Assembly: GCA_017521405.1 (NCBI GenBank)
Contig: JAFXCP010000003.1
Coordinates: forward strand, 1 to 39,326
Reading direction: 5' to 3'
Length of the DNA stretch: 39,326 bases
Origin: Akkermansia sp.
GTDB taxonomy: Bacteria; Verrucomicrobiota; Verrucomicrobiia; Verrucomicrobiales; Akkermansiaceae
Part shown: positions 15,068 to 24,180 of the stretch, piece after piece
Layout: each line of letters starts with the position of its first letter
Numbering within the stretch: position 1 is the first letter of the stretch
The notes under the pieces: model-generated
Told to the model about the DNA's origin: nothing
The model's input: the letters and a program-made list of their open reading frames with translations, nothing else
Databases searched by the model: none
Made by a program: the position numbers and the translations under genes

Positions 15068-15355
15068 ATGCAGCAGCTTATCGAATCGATTGGAAAATAC
15101 CTTCTGGCCGCCGTTTCTCCCTTAATTCGCCATCCGGAGAATGCCGAGATGCGCGTAGCCAAGGGAACGGAGGGTAATATGGTACGATTCCGGCTGGTGT
15201 TGGAGCAGGCGGATGTGGCTCGCGTCATCGGCCGTAACGGCATGACGGCATCTGCCATACGCTCCTTGGCTAAAGCCGCGGGCGAGAAACACGGCATCAA
15301 AGTAGTGGTTCACATTCTCTCTCGGGAAGAAGCCGAGGCGGATGCCGCCGTGTAA
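15068..15355 (+). CDS. khpA: KH-domain RNA-binding protein KhpA
   Basis: 95 residues, a single type II KH domain. The RNA-binding GxxG loop is GRNG at 55-58 in VARVIGRNGMTASAIRSL. Length and pattern match KhpA (YlqC), a small RNA chaperone that in other bacteria pairs with KhpB/Jag. It lies 11 nt before priA and shares its promoter. The N-terminal Met is the only reasonable start. In many genomes this gene sits with rpsP/rimM, which are absent here. Confidence 0.88.
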   Translation: MQQLIESIGKYLLAAVSPLIRHPENAEMRVAKGTEGNMVRFRLVLEQADVARVIGRNGMTASAIRSLAKAAGEKHGIKVVVHILSREEAEADAAV

Positions 15356-15366
15356 CGGCCACCCCC

Positions 15367-17622
15367 ATGCAGGAGCTTTTTGCAGAAAATCCGGTGCCCG
15401 CAGCTCTTGCCGCGCGGGTATTGCTGGATGGGATGAATGACATGGTGCTGGACTATGCCATTCCGGCAGGGATGGAGGGGGTGCAGCGCGGAAGCCGCGT
15501 GGAGGTACCCCTGCGCGGGAGGCACACCACCGGCACTGTGCTGGCATTGGCCGCGCCGGACGAACGCTGGGCTAACCACCTAAAACCCCTGCGCCGCCTT
15601 ATTAGCGAGGAGCCTACCATCTCCGCCTCTTTGCTGGATATGGCCGAATGGGCCGCGCGCTACTACGCCGTGCCGGTGGAGCAGCTTATTCGCTGCATTG
15701 TGCCGGAACCGGTGCGCCAAGAGAGGCACAATGAAAAAACCTGCAAAATTCTCGTTCTTCAGGATTGGCCGGATGCAGATACCCTCAATAAACTCAACAG
15801 CCGGGCACCACGGCAAGCTGCCATTCTGCGCTACCTGCATGCCAGTCCGGATAAGAAGGCGCTTTTGTCAGATGTGGGAGGTTCCCCCGCCCTCACCCCG
15901 GCGCGAGCTTTGCAAAAACAAGGCTGGCTACGCATCGAGGAGGAAGCCCAACACCGCGACCCCGCCGGGAACGAACAATTCGCCCCCAGCACTCCGCTGG
16001 AATTAAATGAGGAACAACAACTTGCCCTGCAAGAAATTATTCAGGCGGTGGATGAAACGGCCACCCGCCCGCTCCTCCTGCAAGGCGTTACCGGCTCCGG
16101 CAAAACTGAGGTTTACTTGCAAGCGGCTCGGCATGCTCTGGAATGCGGTAAAGGAGTGCTGATTCTCGTGCCGGAAATTTCGCTTACCCCGCAAACGATG
16201 GCACGCTTCAAAAGCCGCTTTGCGGATATTCCCGGTGCAGTGGCTATTTTGCACAGCGCTATGAGCGATGGTGAACGCTTTGATGAATGGCACGCCATCC
16301 ACCGTGGAAAGGCCCGCATTGCTATTGGCCCCCGAAGTGCCCTTTTTGCTCCCATTCGACATCTGGGGCTCATCATTGTGGACGAAGAGCATGATGCCTC
16401 CTACAAACAGGAAACATCCCCGCGTTACCACGGCCGGGATTTAGCCGTTCTCCGAGCCCATTTGGAAGGAGCCACCGTGGTACTGGGCTCGGCCACGCCC
16501 TCCCTCGAATCCCTGCACAACGTCCGCCTCGGCAAGTACAAACTCCTCCGCATGGATAAACGGGCAGATGGACAGCGCCTACCTTTAACCCGTGTGCTGG
16601 ATATGCGTACAGAACCCAAGGATAAACGCTACTTGGGCATTCTTTCCGAACGCCTTCGCATGGCTATCGAGGAACGTCTGGGCAAGGGGGAACAAACTAT
16701 CCTGCTCCTCAATCGCAGAGGTTTTGCCCGCGCCTTGCAATGCCCGGATTGCGGGTACTCCGCCCAGTGCGAACACTGTGCCCTCCCCATGACTTATCAT
16801 GCCACGGAAAACCGTTTGGTGTGCCACATTTGCGGCTTCCGCGCCGTGGTACCGGGCTGCTGCCCGGAATGCCGCTCCAAGGGCATTCTGCTGGAGGGCT
16901 ACGGCACACAAAAAGTGGAGGCGGTGTTGAGACGCTGTTTCCCGCAAGCGCGCCTGCACCGTGTGGATGCAGATGTAACTATCCGTAAAAATGCCCTGCG
17001 AGATATTCTGGATGATTTTCGGGCACACAGGACGGATATATTACTGGGTACGCAAATGATTTCCAAGGGGCTGGATTTTCCCGGGGTAACGCTCGTGGGG
17101 GTGCTGAATGCGGATCTGGGTCTGAACATTCCCGATCCGCGTGCCGCAGAACGCACCTTCCAACTTCTTACCCAAGTGGCAGGCCGCGCAGGCCGCGGCG
17201 ATTTGGATGGGGAAGTCATCATCCAGACTTATTCCCCGCAGGCGGATTGCATCCAATATGCCCGCAGACACGATACTGACGGCTTTGCCGAAACAGAGCT
17301 TGCCCTGCGGCAACAAATGAACTTCCCCCCCTTCTGCCATATGGCGGTACTCACGGTACGCTCTCCGCAGGAAGAGCTGGCTCGCCTCGCGGCAGAAACT
17401 CTTTACTCCCGCCTATTGGCTGCACTCCCCCCCAATATCCAAATAAGCACGCCCCTGCCCGCACCCTTGCCCAAAGCGCATGGGCAATTCCGCTACCAAT
17501 GCACCCTCAAATCCCCCACGGCTCGCACCATGGCAGATGTCTGTGCCCGGGAAATTAAGGCGCTTGCCGCCGGAGATGATGTGACGATAGTACTCGATAT
17601 CGACGCTTACAGTTTTGTATAA
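15367..17622 (+). CDS. priA: Primosomal protein N' (PriA replication-restart helicase)
   Basis: 751 residues, a normal length. It reloads the replisome at stalled forks. After an N-terminal DNA-binding domain (about 1-115) the helicase core shows Walker A GVTGSGKTEVY (240-250), the DEEH box (339-342) and motif LNRRGFARAL. A double zinc-binding insertion follows: CPDCGYSAQCEHC (from C459) and CHICGFRAVVPGCCPEC. Then come the GTQMISKGLDFPGVTLV motif and QVAGRAGRGD. All essential residues seem present. It is cotranscribed with khpA. No clear intrinsic terminator with a T-run follows it, only the structured region before the autotransporter. Confidence 0.95.
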   Translation: MQELFAENPVPAALAARVLLDGMNDMVLDYAIPAGMEGVQRGSRVEVPLRGRHTTGTVLALAAPDERWANHLKPLRRLISEEPTISASLLDMAEWAARYYAVPVEQLIRCIVPEPVRQERHNEKTCKILVLQDWPDADTLNKLNSRAPRQAAILRYLHASPDKKALLSDVGGSPALTPARALQKQGWLRIEEEAQHRDPAGNEQFAPSTPLELNEEQQLALQEIIQAVDETATRPLLLQGVTGSGKTEVYLQAARHALECGKGVLILVPEISLTPQTMARFKSRFADIPGAVAILHSAMSDGERFDEWHAIHRGKARIAIGPRSALFAPIRHLGLIIVDEEHDASYKQETSPRYHGRDLAVLRAHLEGATVVLGSATPSLESLHNVRLGKYKLLRMDKRADGQRLPLTRVLDMRTEPKDKRYLGILSERLRMAIEERLGKGEQTILLLNRRGFARALQCPDCGYSAQCEHCALPMTYHATENRLVCHICGFRAVVPGCCPECRSKGILLEGYGTQKVEAVLRRCFPQARLHRVDADVTIRKNALRDILDDFRAHRTDILLGTQMISKGLDFPGVTLVGVLNADLGLNIPDPRAAERTFQLLTQVAGRAGRGDLDGEVIIQTYSPQADCIQYARRHDTDGFAETELALRQQMNFPPFCHMAVLTVRSPQEELARLAAETLYSRLLAALPPNIQISTPLPAPLPKAHGQFRYQCTLKSPTARTMADVCAREIKALAAGDDVTIVLDIDAYSFV

Positions 17623-17672
17623 CGTAATGATTGTTATCTATATTGCGTTGACGCATTGATTCTAACGCAATA
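17620..17672. promoter_or_regulatory. AACGyAATr repeats: candidate operator over the autotransporter promoter
   Basis: TATTGCGTT (17641-17649) and AACGCAATA (17664-17672) form a perfect 9-bp inverted repeat with 14 nt between. A third, direct copy TAACGTAATG lies at 17620-17629, overlapping the priA stop. The repeat spans the -35 spacer and touches the -10 box, where a repressor or activator dimer would act. This is a sequence observation; no regulator is identified. Confidence 0.45.
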
Positions 17673-17676
17673 GGAT
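17648..17676 (+). promoter_or_regulatory. Autotransporter promoter
   Basis: TTGACG (17648-17653), 17-nt spacer, TAGGAT (17671-17676). Transcription would start near 17683, leaving a leader of about 130 nt. That is far longer than the leaders of its neighbours. Confidence 0.6.
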
Positions 17677-17680
17677 ACCC

Positions 17681-17709
17681 AACATCATGCCCGGTCGTGG
17701 CATGATGTT
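17681..17709 (+). other. Perfect 11-bp hairpin at the expected 5' end of the autotransporter mRNA
   Basis: AACATCATGCC (17681-17691) pairs fully with GGCATGATGTT (17699-17709) across a 7-nt loop. Only three T follow, so it is a weak terminator candidate for priA. Because the promoter lies just upstream, it more likely forms at the very 5' end of the autotransporter message, as a stabiliser or attenuator. A second GC-rich hairpin (CGCCCC-TTCG-GGGG type) lies near 17759-17776. Confidence 0.5.
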
Positions 17710-17811
17710 TCTCCCCCGGCAGGAAAAGTGATGTACAGCTCCTGCGCTTCCCCTTTGAACGCGCCCCTTCGGGGGATAGGCGGCGCCCCCCCAACCCAAT
17801 GCCCACATTCC

Positions 17812-20800
17812 ATGAAATTACACTTACCCCTGCTATTGCTGCATGCCCTGCTGGGTAGCAGCTTTGCCGCATATACCGATCAGGATGGCACACGCACCTA
17901 TACCGGCAGCGGCAATACCAATATCAACCTTACCAATATGCCGGGAATCAGCGCTCTGGTGTTCGATATGAATGCCTCCGGCAGCAACTATTTCAACAGC
18001 GGAAACCAGAGCTTTGCCGGAGATGTCACCATCGGTAATACTGAAACCACGCAGGGGCTCATTATCAACAACGGCTACGCCGGGCAAACCATCACCTTCT
18101 CCGGGAATATCTCCGGCAATGGCAGCATTCTCAAAACAGGCGCCCCGCCCAAGGGCATGAGCCTCCATTTCTCCGGAAATATGGAGAATTTTACCGGGAA
18201 TATGGAAGTGGATGGCAATTCCGGCATCATTCTCGGTAATGCCTCTACAAGCCTCATATGCAATGCCGCTACATACAACTTCAGCAACCTAGCCCTGCAA
18301 GGGGATACCACCTTTTCCGGGAGCGGCAGCATTGGAAATCTCAGCGGCAATACAGCCACTTTATCCCTCACAAGTACAGCTAACCTCTCGCTGGAAGGCA
18401 CCATCCGCCTAAGCCAAGCCATTTCCAATGCCGGTTCCGTTAGCTTTGGTTCCAATGTTGTTTTGGATTTATCTGCTCTCACTCCCCAAAATCAGGTATA
18501 CACCATCGTATCCGGGGGAAATTTAAGCGGATTCACCTCCCTCTCGGAGGAATCAAACATCACAGGATACGAAGATTTTGGCACAACGCTGACTTTTCAA
18601 CCGGACGGAACCATATCCATTACGAAGGACAGCAATCTGCGTACTTGGAGCGGAGGGGCACTCACATGGCAAATCGGTAGTCTTTTCGATGGGAACGAGA
18701 GCTATTCCAATGGAGATTTTGTTCTCTTTTCCGGGGTGTCGGAAGTTGTTCTGGGAACAAATATCGATACAGGAGGCATCAACATTACAGAGGGAGCCGA
18801 AGTCTCACTGAGAGGAAATGGTAACACACTCAGCAATAATGGACGCCTAATTATTAACGGAACTTTATCCTTGCAGGATTCTGCTCTGGCAGCCCCGGCG
18901 GAGGCGGAAGGCAGCGGTACTCTCTCTATCCAAGGGAGTGAGGTGCAGCTCGACACCTTCTCCACTGCAAGCACCGCCACACTAATGCTGGAGGTAGCTC
19001 CGCAAGCTGCTCTGGTGCTGAATGGCGGCAGCACGCACTTTTACAACACCTCCGCCATACAGGAGCATGGAAGCATCTCTCTGGAAAACAGTGCAACACT
19101 CCTTTTGGATTTGAACGGCAGAGCCGGTACGATTACCGCCACCATGGAAACCCTCACATTGGCGAACAACAGTACCTTCCTACTAGGGTTCAGCACCGGA
19201 GGCAAATCCTTTCAGGTGGACAATTTGCAAGTATCCGGGAATACTACTTTCGGTGCACGCAACACCGGGGATTGCGGCATCATTACCATTGGCAAGCTCG
19301 TTTCCGAAGGCAGTGGTAACACCCTCGTATTAGCCTCCGGAGTTCCTACCTCCAAACACAACATTTTTCATTTGAACGGAGGCAGTTTTAGCGGCACAAT
19401 AGAATTGAGCAGCTCCGACGGAGGCACCGCTAGTTTGCGGCGGCCGGTAATGAACATCAGTGCAGAAAGTGTAGCTGCCAATGCGGTGCTGAACTTCTCG
19501 GAAACTGCTGCCAAACCCACACAGTTCGGCTTAGGCATAGGCGCCCAATTAGTTCAATTGGGAGGCATTGATACTACGCTTGATAACACCGATTCCCTTA
19601 CCATTTTCTCCGGAGCATGGAGTCAGTCCAGCAATCGCCCCTACACATCAGACTCCACGGTACGAACGATTCAATTGATGTCTCCCCAAGGGTGCGATTA
19701 CAGCACCAATGCCCTGCTTCTGGAAAATCTCAATCTCCTAAAATCCGGAGAAGGGACACAACGATTCACAGGAGATTTATCTGCTATGAACGGCAGCATC
19801 CAAGTACAAGCGGGACTACTGGAACTCTCCTCCGCAGGGGCAGCCGGCACTATCTCCCTAGCAGAAGGATGCACAATTATCATCACCGGGGGCTGGCTCC
19901 TCGGCAATGGGCAAACTTTAGAGGTAAAGGGAAATGCCACTATGGGAAATCCACTTACGCTGCAAGTCGGCACCTTGCAACTCCAAGGAACACTTTCCTT
20001 AGATGACCATCCTCTCACGCTGGATGCTACGGATAAAACAACTCTTGTGCTCGATACGCCCTCCCTCGGGGAACAGGTGTTGTTCTCTAACGTATCTGCA
20101 TTGGAAGGAAGCACGCTCTCTGCCGATTCTGTTTTGGGAGATTTTTTTGTTGTGGATGACCCCAATTTGGCGGCATCGTCCATCGTTTTTGACAATAATG
20201 AATTAAAGATAATCATCAGCAATGCGGATACGCTCTACTGGGAAGGAAATAGTGGAAGCAGCTGGGATTCCGTCTCGTGGTCAGCCACGGATGGCAGCTC
20301 TGCAAGGCTCTCTAACTTTAGTCCCGGGAAAAAAGCCGTTCTCTCCGGAGCCGCTCAGGATACGACCATTCTCGTGAATGCTGCTACGGAAGCAGCAGCC
20401 CTCACCGTGCAGCAAGGCAACTATGTTCTGAGCGGCAGCGGAAGCCTTTCCGTGGCCGGAGATATTCTCGTGGAAGAAGGGAAACTGACATTGGGAGTCC
20501 CCACGGAAGCCACCATGCTTCAGGCAGAAAACGCCGGTGCGGTGCGATTGCAGGAAACAGCCACGTTTGAGCGCATTTCGGGCGGACAAATTGAAGCTCA
20601 GGCAGCCTTAAACCTCCAAACCGGCGCCAGTACCACAGAGCAATTAAGCAGCACAGGCGGACTGTCTCTTGGTGCCACGGCCACATTAGCAGTAGAGGGG
20701 ATGCTCAGCATTGGTGGAAGCATTGCACTTGCCGGTGATGATGGGACGGCAAGCACGCCCATCATCACCGCAGGGAGTCTCACGCTGCTCTCCGAGCTTA

Positions 20801-22965
20801 TGGAGTGGGATGTTAGCCCGCTCATGCAAAAACAAGCCGGCAAAAGCCTCCTCCTGCAACTCGCCCAAGGAAGCAACAGCCCCGCGCTAAGCATCAACGG
20901 AACAGGAATGGCCAGTACCAGCACGGATGGGGGGCTATACACTTACACCCTTGCTTGGAGCAACAACGGCACCATGCTTTCTCTTATTACCACAGTGTTG
21001 CAAAATGAGTGGATAGGTGATATTTGGACTAACGCCGCTTCCTGGAGCATGGGATTTGCCCCCACAGCGGAGGGAGAAGCTGCTTTTCTGGGCAATGGGA
21101 ATGCCATCGTCAATCTTGGCGGGGCAAGCCCTCGTGCCGGCACACTCACCGTGGAGAGTCCGGAGAAGGATTACACCCTCGTCAATGGCTCACTTTCCAT
21201 CAATTCCATGCAGCTGAACAGTGGGGCATTCACCATTGCACCCTCGGCTCAACTCTTTGCCGGACAGCTCAATGGAGAGAGTGGCACTCTGGGCGGCACT
21301 ATCACTATTTACGGTTCCGGTGGCGATTTCAGCGGAACGTATTCTCGAGCCACAGTGCAAGTGGAGGGCGGCACCCAGAGATTAGCCCCGGCGGAAGGTC
21401 TCACCATCGCCGGAGGTGAAGGAACTATTCAACTTTACTACGACACGGATGCTCAAATGGATGCCATGCGGCTGACCGGCGCAAATGTCGTACTGGAACG
21501 TACCACCGGCAGTACGCTCAGCCTTTCGGACACGTCCTCCATAAGAGGCGGTAGCCTCACCTTCCTCATGAGCGGAGAGGAACTGGGCAGCAATATCATC
21601 CTTGGCACACTGAATATGCAGGAAAGCACCCTTTTTCTCGGGGCGGATGCCTCCACCACCCTTCTTGATGTGCGCGGGTATGGGGATACAGTGCTGGCCG
21701 TAGTGGGAAGCGGAGAGACCAGCAGCACCCAAGTGCAGCTGCAAGGCCCCGTGTTCCGAAAGTATTTTCGGGCAGCAAAAGTGGAAAACGGAGTGGTTAC
21801 AGCCCGGCGGAACAATGGATATGTGCAGGAGATGCTGGGGGCTCATACGCCCAATGGCAAAGCCGGCGCCTCCTTGCTAAACGATGTTTTCATTTCCCAA
21901 AACCCACAATACTCCCATCCCGGCAGCATCCTGGCCACTCTTCTGAATGCTGTGGATAAGCAAGAGCTGGATGACCGCACGGCAGCAGCCATTGCGGGTG
22001 CCGGCACAGCCATGTTAGGAGCAGCACTCAATGGAGATGTGCAGCGGCAGTTACACAGCATCCGCAATCGCACCTCCACCATGGGAGTGGACCAAATGGT
22101 AGAGCATCCGGACATGCCTTACTTCAATGCCTGGATTCAGGGCGAATATGACTATGCCGAGCTGTCCTCCGATGGCACATATAGCGGCTACAGGAGAAAC
22201 CGCTGGGGCGGCACTCTGGGGTGCGATGCGGACTTTACCCCCGAATGGGTGGCCGGATTGGCTTTTACTGCCATGCAGGGTGATTCGGACGCCCGAAGTG
22301 CCGATGATGCTCAGGGGGAATTGGAATCATACTATTTGAGCCTTTTTGCTCGCTATGCCGCAAGAGCATGGACTCACACCTTCGTTGCCACCGTGGGGCA
22401 AGCAGAGGCAAAACTTCATCGTACGGTGCGTTTTGGGGAAGGGCTTTATCACAGCACCGGCAGGACAGATGGTAAGGCTTTTGGCTTTCTGTACGAGTTC
22501 GGAAGAGTATTCGCCCTCGATGAACATGCCGAGACCTGCCTCCAGCCCATGGCCAACATTGCGCTTCGCCACAGCAGTCTCGATGCCTACAAAGAACATG
22601 GCAACGAGGCCTCGCTCCATGTAGATGCCCGGAGCATGACTTCGCTTGATTTAGGACTGGGCGCAAGGCTGCAATCCATTGTGGGGGAGAGTATTTATAA
22701 CAGGAGTGCTGTCTTGGAGCTGCGCGCTCTGCTCAAGGGTACACTGGGGGACCGCCGGGCGGAAAGCGTGGTGCGTTTCCTGAACGCCGATAAGCACGCT
22801 ACATTGCACAGTACAAAAGTCGGTGCTCTGGGGATGGAACTGGGTGCCGGCTTGGCCGTCCCTATCAGCCAATCGGCAGGCTCTCTCTTTCTGGACGTCT
22901 CGGCGGAACTACGCAGCCACACCTCGCAAATAAACGCCACTGTGGGTTATAGGTTACCATTTTGA
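17812..22965 (+). CDS. Large autotransporter (type Va secretion) surface protein
   Basis: 1717 residues from the ATG at 17812. The frame is open 28 codons further up, but a clear signal peptide (MKLHLPLLLLHALLGSSFAA) starts here. The passenger (about 20-1430) is Gly/Ser/Thr/Asn-rich with repeated short beta-strands (for example SGNISGNGSILKTG), typical of autotransporter-associated beta-helices. Three W-x-G segments of the type WEGNSGSSWDSVSW (about 278, 808 and 1066) punctuate it. The last 285 residues (about 1433-1717, from MPYFNAWIQGEYDY) are an autotransporter beta-barrel ending in an outer-membrane-type aromatic residue (YRLPF). It should display its passenger on the cell surface. The ligand is unknown. 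A 130-nt structured leader and operator-like repeats suggest regulation. No Shine-Dalgarno is present. Confidence 0.9.
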   Translation: MKLHLPLLLLHALLGSSFAAYTDQDGTRTYTGSGNTNINLTNMPGISALVFDMNASGSNYFNSGNQSFAGDVTIGNTETTQGLIINNGYAGQTITFSGNISGNGSILKTGAPPKGMSLHFSGNMENFTGNMEVDGNSGIILGNASTSLICNAATYNFSNLALQGDTTFSGSGSIGNLSGNTATLSLTSTANLSLEGTIRLSQAISNAGSVSFGSNVVLDLSALTPQNQVYTIVSGGNLSGFTSLSEESNITGYEDFGTTLTFQPDGTISITKDSNLRTWSGGALTWQIGSLFDGNESYSNGDFVLFSGVSEVVLGTNIDTGGINITEGAEVSLRGNGNTLSNNGRLIINGTLSLQDSALAAPAEAEGSGTLSIQGSEVQLDTFSTASTATLMLEVAPQAALVLNGGSTHFYNTSAIQEHGSISLENSATLLLDLNGRAGTITATMETLTLANNSTFLLGFSTGGKSFQVDNLQVSGNTTFGARNTGDCGIITIGKLVSEGSGNTLVLASGVPTSKHNIFHLNGGSFSGTIELSSSDGGTASLRRPVMNISAESVAANAVLNFSETAAKPTQFGLGIGAQLVQLGGIDTTLDNTDSLTIFSGAWSQSSNRPYTSDSTVRTIQLMSPQGCDYSTNALLLENLNLLKSGEGTQRFTGDLSAMNGSIQVQAGLLELSSAGAAGTISLAEGCTIIITGGWLLGNGQTLEVKGNATMGNPLTLQVGTLQLQGTLSLDDHPLTLDATDKTTLVLDTPSLGEQVLFSNVSALEGSTLSADSVLGDFFVVDDPNLAASSIVFDNNELKIIISNADTLYWEGNSGSSWDSVSWSATDGSSARLSNFSPGKKAVLSGAAQDTTILVNAATEAAALTVQQGNYVLSGSGSLSVAGDILVEEGKLTLGVPTEATMLQAENAGAVRLQETATFERISGGQIEAQAALNLQTGASTTEQLSSTGGLSLGATATLAVEGMLSIGGSIALAGDDGTASTPIITAGSLTLLSELMEWDVSPLMQKQAGKSLLLQLAQGSNSPALSINGTGMASTSTDGGLYTYTLAWSNNGTMLSLITTVLQNEWIGDIWTNAASWSMGFAPTAEGEAAFLGNGNAIVNLGGASPRAGTLTVESPEKDYTLVNGSLSINSMQLNSGAFTIAPSAQLFAGQLNGESGTLGGTITIYGSGGDFSGTYSRATVQVEGGTQRLAPAEGLTIAGGEGTIQLYYDTDAQMDAMRLTGANVVLERTTGSTLSLSDTSSIRGGSLTFLMSGEELGSNIILGTLNMQESTLFLGADASTTLLDVRGYGDTVLAVVGSGETSSTQVQLQGPVFRKYFRAAKVENGVVTARRNNGYVQEMLGAHTPNGKAGASLLNDVFISQNPQYSHPGSILATLLNAVDKQELDDRTAAAIAGAGTAMLGAALNGDVQRQLHSIRNRTSTMGVDQMVEHPDMPYFNAWIQGEYDYAELSSDGTYSGYRRNRWGGTLGCDADFTPEWVAGLAFTAMQGDSDARSADDAQGELESYYLSLFARYAARAWTHTFVATVGQAEAKLHRTVRFGEGLYHSTGRTDGKAFGFLYEFGRVFALDEHAETCLQPMANIALRHSSLDAYKEHGNEASLHVDARSMTSLDLGLGARLQSIVGESIYNRSAVLELRALLKGTLGDRRAESVVRFLNADKHATLHSTKVGALGMELGAGLAVPISQSAGSLFLDVSAELRSHTSQINATVGYRLPF

Positions 22966-22982
22966 AAATGAAAGCCACCCCT

Positions 22983-23023
22983 AAAGAAATCCCCGCCACA
23001 TTCACTGTGGCGGGGATTTCTTT
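22983..23023. terminator. Bidirectional terminator between autotransporter and SurA-like gene
   Basis: An 18-bp perfect stem (22983-23000 with 23006-23023) with a 5-nt TTCAC loop. It has A-rich left and T-rich right ends, so it can end transcription in both directions. It lies 17 nt after the autotransporter stop and 12 nt from the convergent gene. Confidence 0.92.
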
Positions 23024-23035
23024 TAGGAAAACACC

Positions 23036-24052
23036 TCAAATGAAGGTTCGAATAACGGCTTTGTCTCGCAAACGGTCAATCCACTGGCGGTAGCGTTTTT
23101 CGCTCTTCTTACGGCGTACCGCATCGTCCACCTTCTGCTTCACCTCCGGATCGGATAGCGGTGCGGCAGCAGCCAAACGCTTACTGCGAACCTTTACAAT
23201 CGTGAAACCGGCAGGATCCAACAAGGGACCTACAAGCTGCCCACGCTCTGCCGCAAACACCACGTTGGCAAATTCCACAGCCAAATCGCTACGGCGCAGC
23301 TCCGGCCAGCGGCCACCATCCTCCGCATGAGCATCGCGGGAGTGCTGCCGCGCAGCATCCGCAAAGCTAATGCTGCCCTTCTCAAGCTGTTCCTTCAGCC
23401 CGACTGCCAAGTTGTACTGGGCTTCGGGGTCCAACATAGGATTCTCCGGGTCCATGGCGGGGATGAAAATCTTATCATAGGAGATAGCATCTTTCATAAT
23501 ATCACGATAATCTGCGCGGGTCGCAGCATATTCTTCCTTAATTTCATCCGGGGTGGGCGGGATGCCGCGCTCATAACGGGCACTTCGCATGGAAGATACG
23601 GTGATTTCCTTACGCACGGAATCGCGATACTCGCTGTACGTCATCCCGCTCTTACGCAGGCTACTCAAAAATTCATCCCGATCGCCATTGAACTGGTAGA
23701 GAACTCGGCGGCTAATCTCATCCTCCACCATGTCCTCCTTCATCATGTACCCCTTTGTCTCGAACTCGCTGAGTACGAGTTCACGCTCAATCAGGTCATC
23801 CATCACGGCTTTTTTAGCCTTCACCAGCTCGGAATTAAAGCGGGGACCCTGCCGGGGATACAGCAGCATCAACTCGCGGAAATAGGGAATCAAACGTGCA
23901 CGCACTTCGCTGGAGGTAATCGGGCGTCCATTCACTGTAGCGGCAATGCGGTTCACCACGCCTCCTTTGGGCGCAGACCCCTGAGCAGACACCTCTAAAG
24001 GCAGCGTCAACATGGCCAAAATAATGGCGACGAAACGGCAGATGGGTTTCAT
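23036..24052 (-). CDS. SurA-like periplasmic peptidyl-prolyl isomerase/chaperone
   Basis: 338 residues from the ATG at 24052, chosen because a signal peptide (MKPICRFVAIILAMLTLPLEVSA) begins there. An N-terminal SurA-type chaperone region (about 30-180) opens with IAATVNGRPITSSEVRARL and includes MDDLIERELVLSEFETKG. A parvulin-type rotamase domain follows (about 190-310), with the motifs SFADAARQHSRDAHAEDGGRWP and VGPLLDPAGFTIVKV. SurA escorts outer-membrane proteins to the BAM complex, so the adjacent convergent autotransporter is a natural client (inference). It has one parvulin domain, not two as in E. coli SurA. The promoter is 9 nt upstream. Confidence 0.85.
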   Translation of the reverse strand: MKPICRFVAIILAMLTLPLEVSAQGSAPKGGVVNRIAATVNGRPITSSEVRARLIPYFRELMLLYPRQGPRFNSELVKAKKAVMDDLIERELVLSEFETKGYMMKEDMVEDEISRRVLYQFNGDRDEFLSSLRKSGMTYSEYRDSVRKEITVSSMRSARYERGIPPTPDEIKEEYAATRADYRDIMKDAISYDKIFIPAMDPENPMLDPEAQYNLAVGLKEQLEKGSISFADAARQHSRDAHAEDGGRWPELRRSDLAVEFANVVFAAERGQLVGPLLDPAGFTIVKVRSKRLAAAAPLSDPEVKQKVDDAVRRKKSEKRYRQWIDRLRDKAVIRTFI

Positions 24053-24061
24053 ATGCCCATC

Positions 24062-24090
24062 ATCATACTGCACTTTAGCACCAGCTGCAA
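24062..24090 (-). promoter_or_regulatory. Promoter of SurA-like gene
   Basis: Minus strand TTGCAG (24090-24085), 17-nt spacer, TATGAT (24067-24062), 9 nt before the ATG at 24052. Confidence 0.6.
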
Positions 24091-24180
24091 TCTACTTCTT
24101 TGTCAACGATGGAATTTTATGCTCGCCAACAAATAAAATCCATGTTAATTTGGGAGAGTTAAGCAAATTTACTTTTCACT

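Noticed and set aside
17681-17709. Hairpin as the intrinsic terminator of priA
   Set aside because: Only three T follow and a strong promoter lies just before it, so it more likely belongs to the autotransporter leader. It was kept as a hairpin only.
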